This document shows, one piece after another, positions 17,163-26,448 of a stretch of DNA of 64,000 nt. Under the pieces are notes generated by a model that saw nothing but the letters and a program-made list of their open reading frames with translations, did no database searches and was not told where the DNA came from. Position 1 is the first letter of the stretch. The number at the start of each line of letters is the position of its first letter. The DNA is from Peribacillus glennii. Lineage in GTDB: Bacteria; Bacillota; Bacilli; Bacillales; DSM-1321. The position numbers and the translations under genes were made by a program. The stretch spans positions 620,001 to 684,000 of the forward strand of contig NZ_QVTD01000003.1 of NCBI RefSeq assembly GCF_003429105.1. Reading direction: 5' to 3'.

Positions 17163-17373
17163 GAGGCGCTCCTAACTCTATTACATTTTTCTCATTATGT
17201 TGGTATAAAGAAGTTTCTCTACTTGAGTATTCTATTTTATACTGAAACGAATACGATGTATAGAGATTTTCAAACACTTGTTCGCCATGATATCCATACT
17301 GTTTAATACAAGTATGAAAACCCTTGAATTTACCCCTATCTTTTTTCATTTTTATTATATCCTTTAGTCCCAT
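17152..17373 (-). CDS. Hypothetical protein overlapping the YdjM-type gene
   Basis: A 73-residue basic frame whose stop overlaps the start of the next gene by 11 bases, as in translationally coupled pairs. The ATG at 17373 has a weak ribosome site; the ATG at 17349 follows AAAGGAT and may be the true start. No motif is visible. It may be a chance open frame. Confidence 0.35.
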   Translation of the reverse strand: MGLKDIIKMKKDRGKFKGFHTCIKQYGYHGEQVFENLYTSYSFQYKIEYSSRETSLYQHNEKNVIELGAPHER

Positions 17374-17529
17374 CGCGATATTCTTTTACTGGTTATCTCG
17401 CAATCTAGCACAGGCCCGTCCGGAATGTCTACAAAAGTCCTATGCAATCAGCAGTATGTACATGTAAGTTATTCCTGCTGTTCGTCGCTGTTTCGCCAAA
17501 TGGAGTCAACCTTTTATGAGCAAACAAAC

Positions 17530-18084
17530 TTATTGGGCATCCTTCCTGCCACCAAATAGCCTCTCCACCTCTTCCTGCAATTCGTTCAGTAGCTTAAAGG
17601 GCGAAGCATAGCCCAAACTATCCACCAGATTACGGTAGTACCATTCTTGTTTTTCACGTCCGCGGGTGAATCTGCTCCAGACGCCCTCCCCCATTTGTTC
17701 GTAATCCTGGATTATGGACTTGATATTATGAAGCTTATCCGCACAGGCAACAATTCGGATTTCATTTGATGCACTCTTTAAAAACTCGATGGTGTGTTCC
17801 TTTCTTTTTTCCCACGAAAGCGATTTGTCTGGTTCAGAACATCCCGCCACGATTCCGGCAATTTTAGTTCCAAACATCTTTTCGATATCACCCAATGTGA
17901 TGGATGTATCTTCCACAGTATCATGAAGAATCCCTGCGGCGACGATTTCTTCACCGAATCCCTCCTTTAACAGGACAATTCCAACCGCCACAGGGTGTGT
18001 GATGTATGGAATATCAGTGTTTTTCCGGTACTGGTTTTCATGGGCCTTGCTCGCAATCTGTAAGGCCTTTTCGATTAGTTCCAC
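17530..18084 (-). CDS. HD-domain hydrolase, SpoT-like small alarmone hydrolase
   Basis: A 184-residue protein consisting essentially of the HD domain of RelA/SpoT enzymes. HPVAVG, AAGILHDTVEDT (His-Asp pair followed by Glu-Asp) and ADKLHNIKS are the metal- and nucleotide-site motifs seen in (p)ppGpp hydrolases. No synthetase, TGS or ACT domain is present. The GTG start follows AGGAGG. Likely a Mesh1-type (p)ppGpp or related nucleotide hydrolase; the activity is inferred from motifs only. Monocistronic. Confidence 0.82.
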   Translation of the reverse strand: MELIEKALQIASKAHENQYRKNTDIPYITHPVAVGIVLLKEGFGEEIVAAGILHDTVEDTSITLGDIEKMFGTKIAGIVAGCSEPDKSLSWEKRKEHTIEFLKSASNEIRIVACADKLHNIKSIIQDYEQMGEGVWSRFTRGREKQEWYYRNLVDSLGYASPFKLLNELQEEVERLFGGRKDAQ

Positions 18085-18300
18085 TATTTTGCCTCCTGTC
18101 TAATTCTGTTTTTTTCCTGCTGCTGTAATTTCCTTTTCATTTAAAGGTTCTATTTAATTTATGTTCTTAATGTGAAGAATAATATACCCCCTTTATTTCA
18201 AAAACATTTTTACCGAAACATTTAAATTAAGATCCAGCACCAAAGGACGAGGATTTTAAGTTAATATAAATGGTGAATTTATTATAAAGGAGCTGTTAAC

Positions 18301-18768
18301 ATGATCAATGTTTTATTTGTCTGTCTTGGAAACATTTGCCGTTCACCAATGGCTGAAGCTTTATTTCGCGACCTGGTAGAAAAAGAAAATCTGACTGACA
18401 AAATCACTATGGATTCCGCAGCTACGAGTTCATGGCATATTGGATCTCCACCGCATAAAGGGACCCTTGCCATTCTAAAGAAAAATAGCATCTCATCAAA
18501 AGGCCTTGCCGGACGCCAGCTAACAAAGGAAGACTTTGAAAAGTTTGATTATATAGTCGGAATGGATGAAAGTAACGTAAAAAACATCCGCGAGATAACC
18601 GGCAGGCCTGACCATCCCAAAATCCTTCGCCTTCTGGATATAGCGGAACTTAATAAGGATGTGCCGGACCCTTATTACACAGGGGATTTTGAGGAAACAT
18701 ATCAACTTGTCTCGGAAGGCTGCACAGCATTGCTGGAGAAAATCAAAAACGAACATAACCTGTTTTAG
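18301..18768 (+). CDS. yfkJ: Low-molecular-weight protein-tyrosine phosphatase
   Basis: A 155-residue cytoplasmic phosphatase. The P-loop CLGNICRSP (nucleophile Cys8) opens the protein, and the general acid Asp lies in DPYYTG near residue 122. Length and sequence (MINVLFVCLGN, WHIGSPPHKGT) are close to B. subtilis YfkJ, which dephosphorylates tyrosine-phosphorylated proteins and is linked to stress. AAAGGAG precedes the ATG. A stem-loop follows the stop. Confidence 0.9.
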   Translation: MINVLFVCLGNICRSPMAEALFRDLVEKENLTDKITMDSAATSSWHIGSPPHKGTLAILKKNSISSKGLAGRQLTKEDFEKFDYIVGMDESNVKNIREITGRPDHPKILRLLDIAELNKDVPDPYYTGDFEETYQLVSEGCTALLEKIKNEHNLF

Positions 18769-18779
18769 TACAGAAATGG

Positions 18780-18813
18780 GGTGCCGTTAAAAGGTCTATC
18801 CATTAGCGGCACC
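18780..18813 (+). terminator. Probable terminator after the phosphatase gene
   Basis: A GGTGCCG / CGGCACC stem follows the stop by about a dozen bases. The tail is only moderately T-rich (TTACTTTATT). Confidence 0.6.
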
Positions 18814-19218
18814 TTACTTTATTAACTCCATTTTCACCGCCATCCGCGATAACCACAAAATTGCCCTTTAAATTCAGCAGCTACTTTTTTTTGTAAATAG
18901 TTATTATATACGTTTCCACGTCTTTTTGGGTGGTGGTTGCTGTTTTTTAACTATTGCCGCAGCTCCTCTAGATACAGGCCCCGTACATTTTTAATCCCAA
19001 TTCCAACTTTATTGCTATTCGCTGCCACGGAGAGTTACTAATCCTTCAAGTGTAGATTAAATCCGTGTCTCCACACACAACAGAACTTTAATTAGAATAA
19101 CAATATTATGCTTTTCGACAGAATGTTAGTTATGGCATAATTATAGGACCAGGTATTAATAATTAATTCCATAATTTTTAATTTAGCTGCTTGAGAAAAT
19201 CATAAGGCAAGGATTGAA
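18814..19218. other. Intergenic region, nothing recognised
   Basis: About 400 AT-rich bases without a supported reading frame or hairpin with T run. It should include the promoter of the next gene. Confidence 0.5.
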
Positions 19219-19971
19219 GTGAATATGGCCAATCACCTGATCATTAAAAATGTAAATGAAAAATTAAACACCCATGGTTTTGGGCAATACAAGCTGAATT
19301 TCATTTGCGGTAACGATGTGCTTCATTTTGGCCATCCAACCGGTATATTAAAAATAATCCATCGAAAGCCGGTCAAAGGTAGAGATTACAGTACGGCTGA
19401 CATTGATTCAATCATCGAACTTATTGATCGTTATGATCTGGTTTTCTCACTGACTGAACTCAGTGTCTCGAGATTGAAAGAACTGGGGCCACGGGTGAAT
19501 TTTGAAATAGGCTACTTTTCTTTCTGCAAGGGAGCTTGCTACAATTACATAAGGAAAACGATTTATTTAAATCCTTCACGAATATTCAGGCGATGGAATA
19601 TGCATTTTAAAAATTCAATCGATCTTTCCCATTTCATAACCATCCTCATTTTGCATGAGCTTGGCCATGTTTTGCAGGACCAGGAGCAACCAAGGATTAC
19701 AAGATTAAAGCAGTTTGTTTCCGGATTCAACCATTTTAGAGTTTCCAATCAAGATGCCGAAAAGTATAAGCACTTCCTGATGCACGAAGAAAAAGATGCA
19801 TGGGACAGATGTGAAAAGTATTTATGCGGTACCACGATAGCACCTTCTTCATTTTCCAAGATTAAAGCTTATTGTTTGAGTACCTATGCCACATTGGAAT
19901 TGACAAGAGTGAAAGCGAATCTCAAGGCGTTATTCCATGATGTTCATTTGAAAAAAGGACTGTTAGAATAA
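19219..19971 (+). CDS. Uncharacterised protein with HELGH zinc-peptidase motif
   Basis: A 250-residue soluble protein. The segment ILILHELGHVLQDQEQP near residue 145 has the HExxH zinc-peptidase signature. A conserved-looking His/Glu-rich stretch (HFLMHEEKDAWDRCEKY) about 50 residues later could supply the third ligand. N-terminal half unknown. The GTG at 19219 has AAGG six bases upstream; the ATG two codons later is equally possible. No signal peptide, so it is probably intracellular. I do not recognise a named family; activity is inferred from the motif alone. Confidence 0.75.
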   Translation: MNMANHLIIKNVNEKLNTHGFGQYKLNFICGNDVLHFGHPTGILKIIHRKPVKGRDYSTADIDSIIELIDRYDLVFSLTELSVSRLKELGPRVNFEIGYFSFCKGACYNYIRKTIYLNPSRIFRRWNMHFKNSIDLSHFITILILHELGHVLQDQEQPRITRLKQFVSGFNHFRVSNQDAEKYKHFLMHEEKDAWDRCEKYLCGTTIAPSSFSKIKAYCLSTYATLELTRVKANLKALFHDVHLKKGLLE

Positions 19972-20064
19972 ATTGGCCTTGTTCATGATAGCCAGGCTGC
20001 AGGTTCCTTTTTTACGTGGACTTTTTTTGCAAATCGAAACCGAATTCCTGGGTATATTTAACGC

Positions 20065-20094
20065 ACAAAAAGCCCTTCCCAAAAAGAGAAGGGC
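20065..20094 (-). terminator. Terminator of the ABC transporter/kinase operon
   Basis: GCCCTTC / GAAGGGC stem with a T run on the minus strand, 20 bases after the binding-protein stop. It closes the seven-gene unit running from 28125. Confidence 0.85.
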
Positions 20095-20114
20095 CTGATA
20101 CTTAAAATTAATGA

Positions 20115-21155
20115 TTAATAGTTAAAGTCGCCGGCATTTTCAGCTGTGAAGTCTGTTGGAGGGCCCATGATGACTGTTTTCCCGTCTTCCCAAACCTCAA
20201 TCTTGCCAACATTTTCAACTTCCTGGCCATTTTCAGGTTTCTTTCCGTCAGCTAAGTCTTTTGCAAGAGCTACTGTTAAATAACCTAATTTATCTGGCTC
20301 CCAAAGAATGCCGACATCTAATGATCCATCTTCAAGGAATGGCTTTGAATCCTTCGGCAGGGCAGTTCCTACTACGGCAATCTTATCTTGAAGCCCCTTT
20401 TCTTGGATAGCCTGTGCTGCTCCGATTGGTGCAATTGTGGAATACGCCATGATGCCTTTTAGCTCCGGATTAGACTTAATTAAATCAAGTGTTTTTTGAT
20501 AAGCAACTGGTTGCTTTTCGTCGGTTGCAATCTTATCTGATACAAGCTTGATTTTAGGGAAGTTTTCATCAAGCTCTTTCTTGGCTCCATCAATCCAGCT
20601 GTTTAAGTTTGCAGCTGAAAGTCCGCCAGTAAGGATGGCAATGTCACCTTCTTCAGATCCTATTTTTTCGATTAGTGACTTGGCAATATGGCGGCCAAAC
20701 GCTTCGTCATCAATTTGGTGCACTGATAATTCAACGACAGATTGATCAGCTGGTGTATCCCAGTCCATAACTTTAATTCCTTGTTCTTTTGCTTTCTTCA
20801 AAACTGGTGTCAAAGCCGCTGGATCATTTGGTGCAACTGCAATGACATCCACTTTTTGGCTGATTAGATCTTCGATTACTTTAACCTGCTGGGCAGCATC
20901 TGCTTCAGTAGGGCCAGTATAAATAACATCGACGCCTAAATCTTTTCCTGCCTGGATGGCTCCTTTTTCGGAAGCATTAAAGTATGGAATTCCAACAAGC
21001 TTTGGCACAACGGCAATTTTCAATTTACCGTCTTTCCCCGATTCTTTGCCGCTGTCTTCTCCACCGCTTTTTGATGAAGAATTAGAAGACACACAGCCTG
21101 TGAGCAATCCAATCATTAACACTAATGAAAGCATTGTTACAAGAAACTTCTTCAT
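20115..21155 (-). CDS. Sugar ABC transporter substrate-binding lipoprotein, LsrB/RhaS-like
   Basis: A 346-residue periplasmic-binding-protein type 1 fold lipoprotein with signal peptide and lipobox LLTGC (Cys21), then a Ser/Gly/Lys-rich linker. The mature start IAVVPKLVGIPYF and the phrase YTGPTEADAAQQV resemble LsrB and rhamnose-binding proteins. The Asp-Gln pair that LsrB uses to hold autoinducer-2 is not present at the equivalent site (ANLNSW instead of DQNQW). A sugar is therefore more likely than AI-2. Last gene of the operon. Confidence 0.88.
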   Translation of the reverse strand: MKKFLVTMLSLVLMIGLLTGCVSSNSSSKSGGEDSGKESGKDGKLKIAVVPKLVGIPYFNASEKGAIQAGKDLGVDVIYTGPTEADAAQQVKVIEDLISQKVDVIAVAPNDPAALTPVLKKAKEQGIKVMDWDTPADQSVVELSVHQIDDEAFGRHIAKSLIEKIGSEEGDIAILTGGLSAANLNSWIDGAKKELDENFPKIKLVSDKIATDEKQPVAYQKTLDLIKSNPELKGIMAYSTIAPIGAAQAIQEKGLQDKIAVVGTALPKDSKPFLEDGSLDVGILWEPDKLGYLTVALAKDLADGKKPENGQEVENVGKIEVWEDGKTVIMGPPTDFTAENAGDFNY

Positions 21156-21223
21156 GATAAAAATCCCCCTTTTTCCCCTTTTAATATATGGAAAACCTGA
21201 TCTTTGACCAGAGTAAACCCAAA

Positions 21224-22192
21224 TTAAGCTGCATTCGCTTCCTGCATTTTTTTCTGTTTCTTTTCATCGAATTTGGCTTTGGCGAAATTAATGATCAGTA
21301 CAAAAATCAATATCGCTCCAGTGATAACCCCTACTATAGAACGGGGAACCTCCAATAGATTCAAGCCGCTTGATAGAACCTGGAAAATAACCACAGCATA
21401 AACAGTTCCCATCACTTTTCCGTAACCGCCTTCAATTGCCGTGCCGCCAAGGACTGCGGCTGCCACACTTTGAAGAAGGTAAGAAGACCCTAAATCCACT
21501 TTTGCCATATTATAGCGCGAGGTCATGATGATAGCCGCTATGCTTGCAAGCAATGCTGAATACATATACACACCCATAAGGATCTTGCTGTTGTTCACCC
21601 CTGAGAATAAGGTAGCAATGGGATTGCTTCCGACCATATAAACACTTCTGCCCCATTTGGATTTAGTCAGAAGGACTCCGGTCAATATCGCAAATAAGAT
21701 AAATATAATGATTGATAACGGAACCAGTCCCATATAGTAACCATTTCCTATCAAGCTATAACTCTCGCTGAAGCCTGAAATTGAATTTCCTTTTGTAAGG
21801 CTTAAGACAATTCCTTCAAATAAAACCATTGTCCCCAACGTTACCAGAATCGAAGAGACACCGATTTTTGAAACGATAAAACCATTAATGTAGCCGCACA
21901 CCAACCCTACAACAATACCGACCAGTATGGATAATAGCATAGGGTATCCATTGCTTTGCATAAGTGCGATTGCTACACCTGCCAGTGCTGCTGTGTATGT
22001 AATGGAGAGATTGATCCCGCCGGTTACAATAACCACCATCATCCCTAATGCAATTAATCCGAACTCGGGAATTTGGAACATCATATTGGTTATATTTTGC
22101 GAACTTAGAAACCCTGGTGCTAGGACGCTCATCACGACAATTAACCCTAATGCAATAAGGCCCAAAATACTCTCTTTCGACAGAGCTTTCAT
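21224..22192 (-). CDS. Sugar ABC transporter permease (second of two)
   Basis: A 322-residue integral membrane protein of the ribose/galactose-type (BPD_transp_2) permease family, with eight to ten hydrophobic segments. Family motifs VTGGINLSI and AAVLGGTAIEGGYGKVMGT are present. A basic Lys/Gln-rich tail (KFDEKKQKKMQEA) ends it. It pairs with the neighbouring permease to form a heterodimeric channel, as in Lsr, Rha and autoinducer-type importers. Start after AAGGGGTGG. Confidence 0.9.
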   Translation of the reverse strand: MKALSKESILGLIALGLIVVMSVLAPGFLSSQNITNMMFQIPEFGLIALGMMVVIVTGGINLSITYTAALAGVAIALMQSNGYPMLLSILVGIVVGLVCGYINGFIVSKIGVSSILVTLGTMVLFEGIVLSLTKGNSISGFSESYSLIGNGYYMGLVPLSIIIFILFAILTGVLLTKSKWGRSVYMVGSNPIATLFSGVNNSKILMGVYMYSALLASIAAIIMTSRYNMAKVDLGSSYLLQSVAAAVLGGTAIEGGYGKVMGTVYAVVIFQVLSSGLNLLEVPRSIVGVITGAILIFVLIINFAKAKFDEKKQKKMQEANAA

Positions 22193-22207
22193 GTTTCCAC
22201 CCCTTCC

Positions 22208-23191
22208 TTATGCCTCTACTTCAATTTTTGCCAGTTTATCCTTTGAGCGTTTATATTGAATTTGATCATAAGAAACCGCTATTAAAATAATCGTGCCTAC
22301 TACTACCTTCTGCCAGAAAATATCGATGCGGGCAAGGATCAGTCCATTTTGCATAATTCCCAATAAGAGGACTCCAAGGAATGTCCCCATAATCGATCCG
22401 CGTCCGCCCAAAATATTGGCCCCGCCCAGTACGACAGCTGCAATGACCTGAAGTTCAAATCCGAGCAGGCCGTTTGGATCGACAGCCTTTGTATATGAGA
22501 GTTGAGCTATGGCCGCGATTCCCGCCAATAAGCCCATATAGCCATATACAAAGATTTGTACCTTGTCAAAGTTGATTCCGGCCCGAATGGAGGATTCTTT
22601 ATTTCCGCCTACAGCCAACACTTCACGTCCAATGACCGTATATTTCAAGATATACCAGGTTCCCACCGCGATGATCGCGAAGATGAAGACGATTACCGAG
22701 ACACCGAATATTTGAAAATTGGCAAAGTCGACAAATATTTTTGGAAAACTTGTACTGTTTAAGTATGTTCCATTTGTAAGGTATAAGATAATTCCATTGA
22801 TCATGCTCATGGTTCCAAGCGTTACAACAATGGCCGGGATTTGAATTTTTGAAACCAATATCCCGTTTAAAGCGCCCAGCAGCACACCGATCAAAGGAGC
22901 AACGATGAATAACAGGAGAATGGAGATCGGGCTATCTGGAAGGACAGTCAAAAACTTTCCGGCCATGACACAGACCGCGGTTGTAACGGCCGCCACAGAA
23001 ACGTCAATTCCGCCAGTAATGATGACCAAGGTCATCCCAACAGCCAGAATGCCTAGAACTGCGTTGCCTTTAAGGATGTCAAAAATGTTTTCAAATGTTA
23101 AAAATGCAGGGCTGACAAAAGAGAGAGTAATGGACAGCAATACAACGATTGCCACAATGCTCATTTCTTTCGATTGAAGAATAGACTTCAC
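22208..23191 (-). CDS. Sugar ABC transporter permease (first of two)
   Basis: A 327-residue permease of the same family. VITGGIDVSVAAV and AVVLGGANILGGRGSIMGT correspond to the conserved substrate-channel and EAA-like cytoplasmic motifs. Its start overlaps the ATPase stop by four bases (ATGA), indicating translational coupling. A 15-base gap separates it from the second permease. Confidence 0.9.
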   Translation of the reverse strand: MKSILQSKEMSIVAIVVLLSITLSFVSPAFLTFENIFDILKGNAVLGILAVGMTLVIITGGIDVSVAAVTTAVCVMAGKFLTVLPDSPISILLLFIVAPLIGVLLGALNGILVSKIQIPAIVVTLGTMSMINGIILYLTNGTYLNSTSFPKIFVDFANFQIFGVSVIVFIFAIIAVGTWYILKYTVIGREVLAVGGNKESSIRAGINFDKVQIFVYGYMGLLAGIAAIAQLSYTKAVDPNGLLGFELQVIAAVVLGGANILGGRGSIMGTFLGVLLLGIMQNGLILARIDIFWQKVVVGTIILIAVSYDQIQYKRSKDKLAKIEVEA

Positions 23192-24747
23192 ATCGGTATC
23201 CCCCTTTCTTCACCGAGATCTGGATTTTCTCTATGGACTCCAGTTTGTTTTGAACCCAGTAAAGCGTAGTTCATAATGTTTTCCTGTGTAGCTTCATTTA
23301 TTGAAAGTTCCCCTGCTATTTTTCCATGCCTCATGACCAGGATACGGTCGCTGACCGCTAAAACCTCTGGCAATTCCGAAGAGATAACAATGACTCCCAT
23401 CCCTTCTGAAGCAAGTTTTCGCAGAAGTTTATGAATCTCGGTTTTTGCGCCGATGTCAATTCCGTTTGTCGGTTCATCGATGATCAGGATTTTAGGTTTA
23501 GTGGACAACCATTTTCCAATGACCACCTTTTGCTGATTCCCTCCGGATAATTGGCCTGCTTCCATTTTAGGGAGTGCAGGACGGACATCCAGCGTTTCGA
23601 CATAATGGTCTGCCAATGCCGTTTCTTTCTTGCGGTTGATCAATCCCAAGGCGTTTCTCAAAGTTTTTAAAACGGGAAGAGATATATTGTTGATGATGGA
23701 TTGCTGCAGAATCAATCCCTGTGTTTTTCTGCTTTCAGGTATGTAGGCAATCCCTTTTTTTACCGCATCCTCCGATGACCGGACCTTCACTGTTTCTCCA
23801 TTAATCTTGATCTCGCCGGTAAATGGCCTGTTCACACCGAAAATTGCCTGGGCAAGCTCCGTACGGCCTGAGCCGACGAGGCCGGTAATCCCCAGAACTT
23901 CTCCTTGCTTTAATTCAAAGGAGATATCTCTAAAATTCCCTTCCTTCGATAAACCCTTTACTTCGAAAATCGTATTGCCGGCTTTGATTATGCCCTGATT
24001 TTTTTCGTAAAGCACTTGCCGTCCGACCATCAGCGTTATCAATTTATCTTCATCTAAATCGTTGGTTTCATATGTTCCAACAAATTTGCCATCGCGTAAA
24101 ACGGTAAAACGGTCAGAAACTGTAAAAAGCTCCTTTAGTTTATGGCTTACGAAAATGATGGCGATTCCCTTTCGCTTCAAATCATTAATTACTTTATATA
24201 ATTTTTCTACTTCTCCGGCAGAGAGTGAGGATGTCGGTTCGTCCATCACGATCAATTTTGCGTCAAATGCTAAAGCCCTTGCTATCTCTATTAACTGCTG
24301 CTGGGCAATGCTTAACTTTTCGACCGGCATGTTTAAATCCACTTGCACATCCAGTTCTTTCAGTGCTTTTTCCGCTGTTTCCTCGATCTTTTTCCAATCT
24401 ATCTTTTTCCAGCTTTTACTGGTGCTTTCTCTTCCCATATAAATATTTTCAGCGACGGACAGGTTCGGGAAAAGGCTCAAATCCTGATAAATGATCGAGA
24501 TACCCTTTAAAGTGGCATCAATTGGCTTATGGATCCCGGCTTCCTTGCCTTCAAAGTAAAACTCAGCACCTGGATCAGGGGCATATATTCCTGCCAGAAT
24601 CTTGATCAGGGTTGATTTGCCGGCTCCGTTCTCGCCAATTAACGCATGCACTTCCCCTGGCTTTACTTCAAGCATTACATTATCAAGCGCTTTTACACCA
24701 GGAAAGGTCTTGCTGATATGGTTCATTTGCAATAAGTATTCAGTCAT
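23188..24747 (-). CDS. Sugar ABC transporter ATP-binding protein (duplicated ATPase)
   Basis: A 519-residue protein with two fused nucleotide-binding domains, as in RbsA, MglA and LsrA. The first has Walker A GENGAGKST (38-46), signature LSIAQQQ and Walker B VMDEPTSSLS. The second has a modified Walker A GLVGSGRTE, signature LSGGNQQK and Walker B IIDEPTNGID. Only the first P-loop looks canonical, which is usual for this class. Start after GGAGGAGG. Confidence 0.93.
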   Translation of the reverse strand: MTEYLLQMNHISKTFPGVKALDNVMLEVKPGEVHALIGENGAGKSTLIKILAGIYAPDPGAEFYFEGKEAGIHKPIDATLKGISIIYQDLSLFPNLSVAENIYMGRESTSKSWKKIDWKKIEETAEKALKELDVQVDLNMPVEKLSIAQQQLIEIARALAFDAKLIVMDEPTSSLSAGEVEKLYKVINDLKRKGIAIIFVSHKLKELFTVSDRFTVLRDGKFVGTYETNDLDEDKLITLMVGRQVLYEKNQGIIKAGNTIFEVKGLSKEGNFRDISFELKQGEVLGITGLVGSGRTELAQAIFGVNRPFTGEIKINGETVKVRSSEDAVKKGIAYIPESRKTQGLILQQSIINNISLPVLKTLRNALGLINRKKETALADHYVETLDVRPALPKMEAGQLSGGNQQKVVIGKWLSTKPKILIIDEPTNGIDIGAKTEIHKLLRKLASEGMGVIVISSELPEVLAVSDRILVMRHGKIAGELSINEATQENIMNYALLGSKQTGVHRENPDLGEERGIPM

Positions 24748-24770
24748 CTTTATCCTCCTCCCAATGTACT

Positions 24771-25733
24771 TTATACTTGCGGGGACCGACTTTTGTTTAA
24801 TTTGTAATAGCTTATATTCCGTTCTTCACAGAATTTGTTAACCTCTTCCAAATTAGGAATGCCGACTTGTGCACCGAGTTTTGTCACTTTCAAAGCGCCT
24901 ACAATGGAAGCAAACTTCACAGCAGAAACGAGGTCTTCACCTTCCGCAATTGCACAAGCGAGCGCACCCGCGAACGAATCGCCTGCCCCAACGGTGTCCA
25001 GGGCTTTCACTGGTATGGATGGAACAAATTCTAACCGGCCGTTTTGGTAAACTAATGACCCTTTTTCAGCCATCTTGATAATTGAATTCTTGACACCCAT
25101 TGATTCAAAATATTTGGCAGCTTTTAAAGCTGTATCAACAGAAGTGACATCAATATTCGTCAGCTGTTTTGTTTCCTGGCGGTTTGGAACGATCAAATCC
25201 GCATATTCCAAAGCCCGTACGGTTATCCCTTCGGCGGGGGCAGGATCGAGAATCACAAACATTCCTTTCTTTCGTGCCTGGATCATCGATTCAATGACCA
25301 CCTCTTCTGGTATTTCCATTTGAACCAGAAGAACGTTGCTGCCTTCGATTTTCGAAAAAGCCTGGTTGATATCAGTTACGTTTAAATCTTCATTGGCACC
25401 TTTAAATACAAGCATGGTGTTCTCAGCAGTACTATCAATCGTGATGATCGCACACCCAGTGGAACTTTCTTCTACCTGTTTAACAAATGACGTGTCAACG
25501 TTGCTTTTTTTTAATGACTCCAGAATAATGTCACCATACAGGTCCTTGCCGATGGAACCTATCATATGTACAGAACTTCCTAAACGGGCACAAGCTGTAG
25601 CCTGGTTTGCCCCTTTTCCGCCGGGCAATACTTCCATTCGTTTTCCAAACATGGTCTCCCCTCTATTTGGATAACGGTCAGCAAGGGCTGCTATGTCAAT
25701 GTTGATGCTTCCTACAACCGTAATTTCCGCCAT
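24771..25733 (-). CDS. rbsK: Ribokinase-like sugar kinase (PfkB family)
   Basis: A 320-residue PfkB-family kinase with GGKGANQA near residue 38, the substrate-binding N-terminus SINIDIAA, and the catalytic DTVGAGDSFAGAL (base Asp) near 255. Closest in motifs to ribokinase, which makes ribose 5-phosphate, but ribokinases in operons with other sugar genes may use other pentoses or hexoses. Neither rbsD nor a ribose-specific binding protein is next to it. It sits between an epimerase (15 bases) and the ABC ATPase. Confidence 0.82.
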   Translation of the reverse strand: MAEITVVGSINIDIAALADRYPNRGETMFGKRMEVLPGGKGANQATACARLGSSVHMIGSIGKDLYGDIILESLKKSNVDTSFVKQVEESSTGCAIITIDSTAENTMLVFKGANEDLNVTDINQAFSKIEGSNVLLVQMEIPEEVVIESMIQARKKGMFVILDPAPAEGITVRALEYADLIVPNRQETKQLTNIDVTSVDTALKAAKYFESMGVKNSIIKMAEKGSLVYQNGRLEFVPSIPVKALDTVGAGDSFAGALACAIAEGEDLVSAVKFASIVGALKVTKLGAQVGIPNLEEVNKFCEERNISYYKLNKSRSPQV

Positions 25734-25748
25734 GCTCCACCCTCACTT

Positions 25749-26435
25749 TCATTTCGCATCAACTTTTACCTGTTGGTTTTTTATAAATTCACGTAAATTT
25801 GCAATGCTTTCTTGGAAGGTTGACTCTTGCCCGAACAAGCAGGACGTGCCCAAAACGAGCATTTCAGCTCCGTTTTCTATTACTTCAGGGATCGTGCGGT
25901 AACCAATATTTCCATCTACTTGAATGTCAATCTTGTATCCGCTTTCCTCAATCAGGCGTTTCAGATTTTCAATTTTTTTGTTCATTAGCGGGACGAATTT
26001 TTGTCCTGCAAATCCAGGATTCACTGTCATTACTGTTACGTAATCAATTACATCCAGTACATACTCGATTTCCGTAAGGGAGGTGGAGGGATTTAATGCA
26101 ACTCCTGCTTTAATCCCTTTATCGCGCAACGATTGCAGTGTGCGCTGTAAATGCTGGGTTGCCTCAGCATGGATGGAAATCATATCCGCTCCTGCGTCAA
26201 TGAAGAGGTCCAAATGGTCTTCCGGTTTTTCTATCATTAAATGTACGTCAAATGGCTTCTCACTAAATTCCCTTAGCTTCCGTATCAAGTCTGGCCCCAT
26301 AGTAAAGTTCGGGACAAACCTGCCATCCATTACATCAAAGTGATAATAATCCACGCCGGCCTTATCCAACCGAATGACTTCTTCCTTTAAGTTCCCCATA
26401 TCTGCACACATCAGGGAAGGTCCAAGCAATGCCAT
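25749..26435 (-). CDS. Ribulose-phosphate 3-epimerase family protein, AlsE-like features
   Basis: A 228-residue TIM-barrel epimerase. Metal and catalytic residues appear in HFDVMDGRFVPN, VHLMIEKP and the closing VDGNIG. The segments SLMCADM, MTVNPGFAGQKFVP and GTSCLFG are closer to D-allulose-6-phosphate 3-epimerase (AlsE: SLMC, MTVDPGFAGQPF, GTSGLF) than to housekeeping Rpe. The ATG at 26435 is preferred over 26441 because the ribosome site AAAGGTGG needs the extra spacing. Substrate could be ribulose 5-phosphate or a hexulose 6-phosphate. Confidence 0.8.
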   Translation of the reverse strand: MALLGPSLMCADMGNLKEEVIRLDKAGVDYYHFDVMDGRFVPNFTMGPDLIRKLREFSEKPFDVHLMIEKPEDHLDLFIDAGADMISIHAEATQHLQRTLQSLRDKGIKAGVALNPSTSLTEIEYVLDVIDYVTVMTVNPGFAGQKFVPLMNKKIENLKRLIEESGYKIDIQVDGNIGYRTIPEVIENGAEMLVLGTSCLFGQESTFQESIANLREFIKNQQVKVDAK

Positions 26436-26448
26436 GTTCATCCACCTT

